From: an uncultured Prevotella sp.
GTDB lineage: Bacteria; Bacteroidota; Bacteroidia; Bacteroidales; Bacteroidaceae
Direction of reading: 5' to 3'
Assembly (NCBI GenBank): GCA_934256705.1
Contig: CAKQPF010000017.1
Span: 1 to 59,785, forward strand
DNA length: 59,785 nucleotides
A program made the position numbers and the translations under genes. Below the pieces are notes generated by a model. The model did no database searches. It was not told the origin of the DNA and saw only the letters and a program-made list of their open reading frames with translations. Shown here piece by piece: positions 52,889-59,785 of the stretch; within the stretch, counting starts at the first letter, position 1; each line of letters starts with the position of its first letter.

Positions 52889-53833
52889 GTGAACCGTAAT
52901 AGTATAGTGATAATATTGCCACTCCTGATGTCGCTGATTTCGCAGAAAGTCAGTGCACAGTATGACGTGGCATTCTCGCATTACTATGCCATGCCGACGT
53001 CGTTTAATCCGGCGGCGGCAGGAAAGGACACAAAGCTCAATCTTAACTTGGCATACGCCATGGACATGGTGGGCTTCGAGCATAATCCCCAGACAGCATA
53101 CGTCTCTGCCGATATGCCATTCCACGCCCTCGGTATGCGACACGGAGTGGGACTTCGCTTCATGAATGATAAGCTCGGTCTGTTCACCCACCAGAATATC
53201 GCGGCGCAGTATGTCTATCGCAAACGGCTGGCAGACGGCAACCTCGGCATCGGACTGCAGGCAGGACTGCTCAGCGAGACATTCGATGGTTCGAAGGCAG
53301 ACACGGAGGAATCCGGCGACGACGTAATCCCGACCACGAAAGTGGATGGCAACGGACTCGACCTCGGAGCCGGAATTTATTATGACAAGGGCCCTTGGTA
53401 TGCCGGAGCATCCGTACAGCATCTCAATTCGCCCCTCGTCTCCCTCGGAGAAAGAAACGAACTGCAGATAGACCCGACACTTTATCTCACCGGCGGTTAC
53501 ACCTTCCGACTGCGCAATCCATTCCTCTCCATCGCTACCTCGGCGCTTCTCCGCACCGACTTCACGGCATACAGAGCAGATGTCACCGCCCGCCTGATCT
53601 ACGACTACGAAGGCAGACTGCTGAGCGCAGGAGTAGGATACAGTCCAGACAATTCCGCCACCGTCTATCTCTCGGGAAAGTTTCAGGGCATAGTGCTCAG
53701 TTACAGTTACGAGATATACACCAACGGCATCTCGATGGGCAATGGCTCTCATGAAATCTCCATCGCTTACCAGACCGACATCAATTTCTTCCCAAAGGGC
53801 AAGAACAAGCATCAGTCCGTCAGGTATTTGTAA
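52889..53833 (+). CDS. porP: T9SS outer-membrane protein PorP (PorP/SprF family)
   Basis: A barrel protein of the PorP/SprF family that associates with the T9SS core complex at the outer membrane. The mature start QYDVAFSHYYAMPTSFNPAA is diagnostic. An ATG at 52757 is in frame, but its first 40 or so residues are encoded by the hairpin repeat, giving an abnormally long pre-signal segment. From the GTG at 52889 the protein is about 314 residues with a normal signal peptide (NSIVIILPLLMSLISQKVSA). I prefer the GTG, with low certainty. First gene of porP-K-L-M-N. Confidence 0.85.
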   Translation: MNRNSIVIILPLLMSLISQKVSAQYDVAFSHYYAMPTSFNPAAAGKDTKLNLNLAYAMDMVGFEHNPQTAYVSADMPFHALGMRHGVGLRFMNDKLGLFTHQNIAAQYVYRKRLADGNLGIGLQAGLLSETFDGSKADTEESGDDVIPTTKVDGNGLDLGAGIYYDKGPWYAGASVQHLNSPLVSLGERNELQIDPTLYLTGGYTFRLRNPFLSIATSALLRTDFTAYRADVTARLIYDYEGRLLSAGVGYSPDNSATVYLSGKFQGIVLSYSYEIYTNGISMGNGSHEISIAYQTDINFFPKGKNKHQSVRYL

Positions 53834-53836
53834 ATA

Positions 53837-53950
53837 TGTTGTTTGGTTGTTTTGTAGTTTGGTTGTTTTGTTGATAGCAAAATGACAAGTGACTATACAA
53901 ACAACCAAACAACTAAACAACCAAACAACAAGACAACTAAACCAACAAGT
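53837..53950. repeat. TTGTTTGG/CCAAACAA hairpin between porP and porK
   Basis: 'gtttggttgttttgtagttt' and further units face 'aaacaaccaaacaactaaac' units across a centre near 53880. It starts just after the porP stop and ends just before the porK ATG at 53953. Confidence 0.75.
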
Positions 53951-53952
53951 CA

Positions 53953-55398
53953 ATGAAAATAAAAACCACAATAACATTCCTGACAACAGTAGCCATTATG
54001 ATGGCGGGACTGACCAGTTGTCTCGGTGGCAAGATGATGAACAGCACTGCCACAGGAGGCGAGGTGACCGGCATCAGCAATGGTCGAGGCTTCAATGAGC
54101 CGACACCTTACGGCATGGTGAAGATAAACCGCGGTTCGCTCCGTATGGGCATAGAGAAGCAGGACTCCCTCTGGGGTATGCAGACACCGGTGAAGGATAT
54201 CAGTGTCGATGGCTTCTGGATGGACCAGACAGAGGTGAGCAATGCGAAATACCGCCAGTTCGTGATATGGGTGCGTGACAGCATCCTCCGCACCCGTCTC
54301 GCCGATCCGGCATACGGCGGCGATGAATCGTATATGATAACCGAGGACAAGAACGGCGACCCTATCGATCCACGCATCAACTGGAAGAAGCCTCTTCCAC
54401 GCAAGCCGAATGAGGACCAGCTGCGTGCCATCGAAAGCCTTTATGAGGTCAATCCCGTCACTGGCGAGAAACTGCTCGATGCATCGCAGATGAACTACCG
54501 CTATGAAATCTACGACTACACCACGGCAGCCCTTCGCCGCAACCGTCTCCGTCCGGAAGATCGTAACCTCAACACCGACATCACGGTGGATCCAAACGAG
54601 GTGGTGATGATAAGCAAGGACACGGCATACGTGGATGATGAGGGCAAGATAATTCGCGAGACCATCAATCGTCCACTCTCAGGACCTTGGGACTTCCTCA
54701 ACACCTACATCGTCAATATCTATCCCGACACCACCTGTTGGGTCAATGACTTCACCAATTCCGACAATGAGGTGTATATGCGCAACTATTTCTCCAACCC
54801 TACCTACAGCGACTATCCAGTGGTGGGAGTGACATGGGAGCAGGCGAATGCCTTCTGCGCATGGCGCACAGAATTCCTTCTCAAGGGTCTTGGCGGAGAA
54901 GCGCGCTATATCCAGCGTTACCGTCTGCCTACCGAGGCGGAATGGGAGTATGCGGCACGAGGCAAGGACGGCACGGAGTTTCCTTGGAACAACCCTGACG
55001 TGAAGAATGGTGACGGCTGTTTCTATGCCAACTTCAAACCGGACCGTGGCAACTACACCAAGGATGGCAACCTCATCACTTCAAAGACGGGTATCTATTC
55101 GCCGAACACCAATGGTCTCTATGACATGGCAGGCAATGTGGCGGAATGGACTTCCACCATCTATACCGAAGCCGGAGTGGATGCCATGAACGACCTCAAC
55201 CCGCAGTTGGAATACAAGGCAGCCAAAGAAGACCCTTACCGACTGAAGAAGAAGAGCGTTCGTGGCGGTTCATGGAAAGATCCGGAGAGCTTCATCAGGT
55301 CCGCTTGGCGCACTTGGGAGTATCAGAACCAGCCTCGCTCTTATATCGGTTTCCGCTGCGTAAGGTCTTTCGCCAGTCCTTCCAGCAAGAGGAAATAA
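53953..55398 (+). CDS. porK: T9SS lipoprotein PorK (GldK)
   Basis: A 481-residue outer-membrane lipoprotein of the T9SS, forming the periplasmic ring with PorN. The lipobox is AGLTSC (Cys23). The body is a formylglycine-generating-enzyme-like fold: YGMVKINRGSLRMG, VDGFWMDQTEVSNAKYRQFV, LPTEAEWEYAARGKDGTEFP, GLYDMAGNVAEWTS, and RGGSWKDPESF...GFRCVRS near the C-terminus. The sulfatase-modifying activity is not expected in PorK. Length and partners (porP before, porL after) fit the family. Confidence 0.95.
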   Translation: MKIKTTITFLTTVAIMMAGLTSCLGGKMMNSTATGGEVTGISNGRGFNEPTPYGMVKINRGSLRMGIEKQDSLWGMQTPVKDISVDGFWMDQTEVSNAKYRQFVIWVRDSILRTRLADPAYGGDESYMITEDKNGDPIDPRINWKKPLPRKPNEDQLRAIESLYEVNPVTGEKLLDASQMNYRYEIYDYTTAALRRNRLRPEDRNLNTDITVDPNEVVMISKDTAYVDDEGKIIRETINRPLSGPWDFLNTYIVNIYPDTTCWVNDFTNSDNEVYMRNYFSNPTYSDYPVVGVTWEQANAFCAWRTEFLLKGLGGEARYIQRYRLPTEAEWEYAARGKDGTEFPWNNPDVKNGDGCFYANFKPDRGNYTKDGNLITSKTGIYSPNTNGLYDMAGNVAEWTSTIYTEAGVDAMNDLNPQLEYKAAKEDPYRLKKKSVRGGSWKDPESFIRSAWRTWEYQNQPRSYIGFRCVRSFASPSSKRK

Positions 55399-55620
55399 GT
55401 CCCTAAGCCCCCCCTAAGCCCCCCTCTTATCCCCCCTGGGGGATGATTGGTTTGGCTCTGGCGCATTGCGATGATGTAAAATATCAATAGATAAATATAA
55501 TGGAAAAATAGAAAAATATATTTGTTTGTTTTTATTTATTGATGTTTTCCCCTTCAGCATAAAGGCTCAATCCGACAGGAAATTCTTCATTCTTCATTCT
55601 TAATTCTTCATTTAAAAAAG
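55399..55620. other. porK-porL spacer with C-rich and A/T-rich repeats
   Basis: It holds a C-rich 'aagccccccctaagcccccc' run with a CCCCCC/GGGGGG stem near 55428-55443. Next comes an A/T-rich inverted repeat (aatatcaatagataaatata ... tatttattgatgttt, about 55480-55548), and then 'attcttcattcttcattctt' units up to porL. Confidence 0.6.
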
Positions 55621-56493
55621 ATGTCTAAATACAGCAAATTCAATATAGTCTATCTCCTTCAGAAGTGGATGGACAGTGTGGCAGGACAGACGTTCATGAA
55701 TTACGCTTATTCATGGGGCGCAGCAGTTGTCATACTCGGTACACTGTTTAAGTTGACCCACCTTCCGGGAGCCAACACCATGCTGTTTATCGGTATGGGC
55801 ACCGAGGTGTTCGTATTCTTCATATCAGCTTTCGACCGTCCGTTTGACAAGACACAGGACGGAAGGGAACTCGCCACTGACAGCCAACTGGCAGCTGCCC
55901 TTGCAGAACAGGACGGTGCAGAGATTGCAGGCGATGCAGTGACGGCAAGTCAAGCACCGGCAGGCAATGGCGGCACTATCATCATTGGTGCCGGCGTGGT
56001 GCCTAATGTAGCCGGCACACAGGCTGCAGCGGTAGCGGCACCACAGGTGAATGCTCCTATTACTGCCCCAACGTCAGATACTACAGTTTCAGAAGCTACA
56101 GTTTCTTCTGTGCCAACAGGAGATAATATCCCTAATGTCACATCCGTTGCACCAACACCTGCACCAGCAGTGACAGCAGAGACAGCTCAGGCTATGGAGG
56201 CAGCCACCACCACTTATGTGGATCGTCTCAATGAACTCAACGAACTCCTTCTCAAGGTGGGAGCACAGACAGAGCGCATCACCACCGATTCAGAGGAGAT
56301 GGAGAACCTCAACCGCACCCTCACCGGCATTGCCCGCATCTATGAGATGCAGCTCAAGTCTGCTTCCCAGCAGATCAACACTCAGGATGAAATCAATGAC
56401 CAGACCCGCAAGATGGCGGCACAGATTGCTGAGCTCAATTCCATCTATGCCCGCATGATTGATGCTATGAAGGCTGGGCAGAAGAATTCTTGA
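55621..56493 (+). CDS. porL: T9SS inner-membrane motor protein PorL (GldL)
   Basis: A 290-residue inner-membrane protein; with PorM it forms the proton-driven motor of the T9SS. Two membrane helices are visible: about 21-40 (AYSWGAAVVILGTLFKLTHL) and 46-63 (MLFIGMGTEVFVFFISAF). A long low-complexity Ala/Pro/Thr/Val linker (about 95-185) follows, and then a cytoplasmic coiled-coil (RLNELNELLLKVGAQTERIT). The linker is longer than I expect for Flavobacterium GldL. It lies between porK and porM. Confidence 0.94.
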   Translation: MSKYSKFNIVYLLQKWMDSVAGQTFMNYAYSWGAAVVILGTLFKLTHLPGANTMLFIGMGTEVFVFFISAFDRPFDKTQDGRELATDSQLAAALAEQDGAEIAGDAVTASQAPAGNGGTIIIGAGVVPNVAGTQAAAVAAPQVNAPITAPTSDTTVSEATVSSVPTGDNIPNVTSVAPTPAPAVTAETAQAMEAATTTYVDRLNELNELLLKVGAQTERITTDSEEMENLNRTLTGIARIYEMQLKSASQQINTQDEINDQTRKMAAQIAELNSIYARMIDAMKAGQKNS

Positions 56494-56556
56494 ATGAAAA
56501 GTGAAAAGTGAAAAGTGAAAAGTGAAAAGTGAAAAGTGAAAAATCGCGCTGACGCA
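56494..56556 (+). repeat. AAAAGTG tandem array between porL and porM
   Basis: About seven copies of the 7-bp unit AAAAGTG end in 'aaaaatcgcgctgacgca'. This is the most regular of the arrays and lies immediately past the porL stop. Confidence 0.85.
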
Positions 56557-56657
56557 GTGATGGTCTTCAGTGTGCTTTTCCCAGGTGGATTGCTCTAAGT
56601 AGCAAAGGTAATCTCCTATTCCCCATTCCCTACATCCTATTCCCTTAAATATAAAAA

Positions 56658-58208
56658 ATGGCAATAAAGAAAAGAACAGTTTCCCCGCGTCAGAAGATGA
56701 TCAACCTGATGTATGTCGTTCTGATGGCAATGCTGGCGATGAATATCTCCAGCGAGGTGCTTGATGGCTTCAGCATCGTGGATGACAGTCTGGTGCAGTC
56801 CACACAGAATGCGGAGAAACAAAACCAGAACATATATTCCGCTTTCGACCAGCAGATGAAAGCCAATCCAGCCAAGGTGCAGGAATGGTATAACAAGGCT
56901 GTCGGCGTGCGCATGAAGAGTGACTCGCTCTATAATTTCGCACAGTCGCTCAAGGTGGCCATTGCTAAGGAAGCGGATGGAGAGGACGGCGATGTGAACA
57001 ATATCCGCCGAGTGGATGACCTCGAAGCCGCCAACCACGTGATGCTGGCACCAGGCACAGGAAAGGGCGCAAAGCTCAGAAAAAGCATCGAGGCATACCG
57101 TGACCGCATCCTGTCGATGATAACCGACGAAAACCAGCGTAGCATCATCTCTGCCAATCTCACCACTTCGCTGAAGGGCAGGAAGAATCCGCTCAACAAG
57201 AACTGGGAAGAGTATATGTTTGAAGGAATGCCGGTAGCGGCTGCTATCACCATGCTCTCCAAGCTGCAGAGCGATGTGCGCTATGCCGAAGGAGAGGTGC
57301 TGCATAATCTTGTCAGCAACATCGACGTGAAGGACATCCGCGTCAACAAGCTCTCCGCTTTCGTCATACCAAATGCACAGACCGTGGTAAGAGGCGACAA
57401 ATTCTCAGCCCAGATAGTGATGGCGGCGGTAGATACCACCCAGCAGCCAAAGATATTCATCGGCGGCAGACAGGTGAACCTGCACAACAACACCTATGAG
57501 TTCGTGGCAGGCAAGACAGGCGACTTCACCCTTTCGGGCTATATGACGATGCAGAATGGCGGTGGCGAGGTGATACGCCGTAACTTCGAACAGAAATACA
57601 CCGTCGTGGATCCTTCAGCCACGGTATCAGCCGACCTGATGAATGTGCTCTATGCCGGATATAGCAACCCGATGAGCGTCTCCATTCCAGGTGTACCGCT
57701 CAATAAAGTGACGGTCAGCATGACAGGTGGCACACTGACACCGGTGGGACCGGGCAAATATATCGCCCGTCCGTCAGCCGTAGGCAAGGACGTGACCTTC
57801 ACCGTATCGAGCACACAGACCGGTCGTCCGGTGCAGATGGGACAGTTTGCTTTCCATGTGCGCAAGTTGCCGGACCCTACCGCCTATATCCAGGTGGGCA
57901 ATGACCGTTTCCGTGGCGGAGCCCTCCCTAAGGCATCCCTGCTGGGCAGCAACGGCATCCGTGCCGCCATCGACGACGGACTGCTCGACATAGAATTCAA
58001 GGTGACTGCTTTCGAGGCTGTCTTCTTCGACAATATGGGAAATGCGGTGCCTGTGGTGAGCGACGGAGCACGCTTCTCAGCCCGTCAGATGGACACCTTC
58101 CGCAAACTCTCCCGATCCAAGCGCTTCTATATTTCCCGCATCCATGCCGTGGGTCCTGACGGAATATCACGACAGTTGCCAGGGTCAATGGAGGTGATTG
58201 TCCGATAG
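56658..58208 (+). CDS. porM: T9SS motor/stalk protein PorM (GldM)
   Basis: This 516-residue protein has one N-terminal membrane helix (about 13-32: MINLMYVVLMAMLAMNISSE) that pairs with PorL and carries the acidic residue needed for proton flow. The remainder is a long periplasmic arm of helical and Ig-like domains (about 35-516), which contacts the PorK-PorN ring. Motifs such as ATVSADLMNVLYAGYSNPMS match the family. Length is normal. It is preceded by the AAAAGTG array spacer and followed by a hairpin spacer before porN. Confidence 0.95.
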   Translation: MAIKKRTVSPRQKMINLMYVVLMAMLAMNISSEVLDGFSIVDDSLVQSTQNAEKQNQNIYSAFDQQMKANPAKVQEWYNKAVGVRMKSDSLYNFAQSLKVAIAKEADGEDGDVNNIRRVDDLEAANHVMLAPGTGKGAKLRKSIEAYRDRILSMITDENQRSIISANLTTSLKGRKNPLNKNWEEYMFEGMPVAAAITMLSKLQSDVRYAEGEVLHNLVSNIDVKDIRVNKLSAFVIPNAQTVVRGDKFSAQIVMAAVDTTQQPKIFIGGRQVNLHNNTYEFVAGKTGDFTLSGYMTMQNGGGEVIRRNFEQKYTVVDPSATVSADLMNVLYAGYSNPMSVSIPGVPLNKVTVSMTGGTLTPVGPGKYIARPSAVGKDVTFTVSSTQTGRPVQMGQFAFHVRKLPDPTAYIQVGNDRFRGGALPKASLLGSNGIRAAIDDGLLDIEFKVTAFEAVFFDNMGNAVPVVSDGARFSARQMDTFRKLSRSKRFYISRIHAVGPDGISRQLPGSMEVIVR

Positions 58209-58223
58209 GTGCTTCTCAATTGA

Positions 58224-58378
58224 TGTGTTGTTTAGTTGTTTTGTTGTTTAGTTGTTTTGTTGATAGTCAAACAACCAGACCACCAAACAACCAGACCACC
58301 AAACAACAAAATCACCAAACAACAAAATCACCAAACAACAAGACAACAAAACAACAAGACAACAAAACAACAAGACAA
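58224..58378. repeat. TTGTTTAG/CCAAACAA hairpin between porM and porN
   Basis: 'gttgtttagttgttttgttg' units (to about 58260) face many 'accaaacaacaaaatcacca'-like units. The right arm has many more units than the left, so arm length is probably variable. Confidence 0.75.
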
Positions 58379-58383
58379 CTGAT

Positions 58384-59469
58384 ATGAAGAAAATGATGAT
58401 ACTTCTTGCGGTGATGATGTTAGCATCGGTCACAGTGGATGCGCAGCCACAGGCGCGTCGCAAAGCCAATGCGCAGGCAGCCCAGAAGAAAAGCAATGCC
58501 AATACGATGACAGAGCGTGCCCTCCTGTCCTTCCCTACACAGCAGAAGATGGACGAGGACGTGGTGTGGCGCCGTGACATATACCGTGAGCTCGACCTCA
58601 CAAAGGACGACAACGCCGCACTCTACTATCCCGTGGAGCCGGTAGGATCGCAGATGAATCTGTTCACGTATATGTTCAAACTGATGCTGTCCGGTCAGGT
58701 GCCGGCTTATGAATACCGCATCGACGGCAATGAATCCTTTGAAGCGGACGCACGAGTGAAGCCACTTGCCTTTCTGGACAATTATCATATCTTCTATGAG
58801 CGCAAGGACGGCAAACTGAAGCTCGACAACTCCGACATACCGAGTCGTGAGGTGAAGTCATACTATGTGAAGGAGTCATCCTATTTCGACCAGCGCACTG
58901 CCACATTCCACACCAAGGTGGTGGCGCTGTGTCCTATCATGAGCCGTGCCGATGACTTTGGTGATGGCGTGGCAAAATATCCGCTCTTCTGGGTGAAGTA
59001 TGATGATATAGCGCCATTCCTCTCCAAGCAGATGATTATGACATCCAATCTCAATAATGCAGCCATGATGAGCGTGGATGATTATTTCGTCAAGAACAAA
59101 TATCGTGGCACCATCTACAAGACCAACAACATGCTCGGTGAGACTCTTGTGAAGAATGATGCCAACGACATAGATGGCAACAGCGACCAGCAGAAGGCCG
59201 TGGAGGCAGAGCAGAAGAAGATTGAAGCTCAGCTGAAGGCATTCGAGGAGAATATCTGGGGCGACAAGGCACGCAAGGATTCCCTCGACAGCATCGCCAA
59301 GATAGAAAAAAACACCAAGACCACCAAGAAGGTGAAGCCCACTGCCCGCAATGCTTCATCCTCTGCCTCCTCCCGCAAGACAGAGGTGAAGGAGAAGAAG
59401 ACAAAGACCAAGACTGCTTCCAACAGCAATTCCGCTGCCCGCGTCAGCGTGAGAAGGCAGAGACATTAG
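58384..59469 (+). CDS. porN: T9SS periplasmic ring protein PorN (GldN)
   Basis: This 361-residue periplasmic protein forms the T9SS ring with PorK. Signal peptide: MKKMMILLAVMMLASVTVDA. The conserved part (about 40-290) has VVWRRDIYRELDLTKDDNAA, YPVEPVGSQMNLFTYMFKLM and FWVKYDDIAPFLSKQ. The last ~70 residues are a low-complexity Lys/Thr/Ser tail (KNTKTTKKVKPTARNASSSA), an extension absent from the core family and of unknown use. It closes the porP-K-L-M-N run. Confidence 0.94.
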   Translation: MKKMMILLAVMMLASVTVDAQPQARRKANAQAAQKKSNANTMTERALLSFPTQQKMDEDVVWRRDIYRELDLTKDDNAALYYPVEPVGSQMNLFTYMFKLMLSGQVPAYEYRIDGNESFEADARVKPLAFLDNYHIFYERKDGKLKLDNSDIPSREVKSYYVKESSYFDQRTATFHTKVVALCPIMSRADDFGDGVAKYPLFWVKYDDIAPFLSKQMIMTSNLNNAAMMSVDDYFVKNKYRGTIYKTNNMLGETLVKNDANDIDGNSDQQKAVEAEQKKIEAQLKAFEENIWGDKARKDSLDSIAKIEKNTKTTKKVKPTARNASSSASSRKTEVKEKKTKTKTASNSNSAARVSVRRQRH

Positions 59470-59559
59470 TTTTTTTTGTTGTTTAGTTGTCTTGTTGCTT
59501 AGTTGTCTTGTTGTTTGCTTTTTTTTGTTGTCTTGTTGTTTGGTTGTTGGTTTGATGAA

Positions 59560-59661
59560 TTGCCTGGAAGGCAATACCGAGCGAAGCGAGAGTAACCCGG
59601 GACGAAGTCTCGGAATATATAACCCAGATGGGCGAGGCTGTCTGGAAGACAGTACCTCCAC
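59560..59661 (-). repeat. Dispersed ~100-bp repeat, copy 3 (inverted)
   Basis: Reverse complement of the unit at 52625-52727: 'ctggaaggcaataccgagcg', 'aagcgagagtaacccgggac', then CTGTCTGGAAGACAGTAC. It is flanked on both sides by TTGTTG/CAACAA units (59469-59550 and 59664-59690). The rest of the window to 59785 has no gene that I can see. Confidence 0.85.
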
Positions 59662-59785
59662 CTCAAACAACAAGACAACGAAACAATACGCTTTTAACAT
59701 TCATTAGGATATTTTGTAACTACTCAGGTAGGTTTGTCGTACTCCCCCATGCACGACTTCCCTCGTTGCAACCAACGAGAGTAAA

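Noticed and set aside
53837..53950. Simple terminator between porP and porK
   Set aside because: The arms are long, imperfect and low in GC, and the downstream genes clearly belong to the same system. A spacer hairpin is the better reading.
52832..53986. Minus-strand frame of 384 codons opposite porP
   Set aside because: It starts in the hairpin repeat and mirrors a clear porP. No domain seen.

Overview
The window reads as a piece of a Bacteroidales chromosome, most likely Prevotellaceae (inference). The evidence is: repeated TTG/TTTG-N19-20-TAnnTTTG promoters typical of Bacteroidetes, A-rich leaders that mostly lack Shine-Dalgarno sites, a type III glutamine synthetase, an N-succinylornithine-type carbamoyltransferase, and two blocks of type IX secretion (T9SS) genes. 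Nearly all the sequence is ordinary chromosomal backbone. The accessory signal lies in one triplicated gene block, one small gene inserted between pta and ackA, and a dense set of intergenic repeats.

Layout: a repeat-rich start with tRNA-Pro(CGG); argF' (-) divergent from folP-cdaA (+); pta - four-helix-bundle gene - ackA (+); a Fic protein (-); then on the minus strand three tandem, nearly identical AAA-ATPase/PD-(D/E)XK genes leading into a radical SAM gene and a DUF4424-like secreted protein. Next on the minus strand comes an operon of a fumarylacetoacetate-hydrolase family gene, porU and porV, then rplM-rpsI-rpsB-tsf. luxS and a gamma carbonic anhydrase follow (+), then a fucose-isomerase-like gene and an AAA_14/DUF4143 ATPase (-). 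A nitrogen cluster has glnN and a small porin (-) divergent from glnK-amtB-porin (+), followed by trmO (+) and clpB (-). A surface block (+) holds an O-antigen flippase, a glycosyltransferase, an M64 peptidase lipoprotein, an OmpA protein, a single-domain AraC-type regulator, a 1140-residue coiled-coil lipoprotein (possible S-layer subunit) and a small lipoprotein. The window ends with porP-porK-porL-porM-porN (+).

How the genes work together: porK-N encode the T9SS core complex and PorP an associated outer-membrane protein; PorU and PorV, 35 kb away, are the sortase and shuttle that cut and attach cargo. pta and ackA make acetate and ATP. glnN, glnK, amtB and two outer-membrane barrels form a probable ammonium uptake and assimilation regulon.

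The most interesting items are: (1) the three-copy AAA/PD-(D/E)XK array, with an identical core and swapped variable segments; (2) a 193-bp MITE-like element with perfect 18-bp terminal inverted repeats inside that array; (3) a four-helix-bundle gene bounded by inverted AAAAGTG arrays in the pta-ackA operon; (4) a 248-bp nested palindrome abutting argF', and a three-copy ~100-bp dispersed repeat; (5) long hairpins in most spacers of the T9SS operon; (6) Ser instead of Pro at the substrate-specificity position of ArgF'. All identifications come from reading the sequence; no database search was run.
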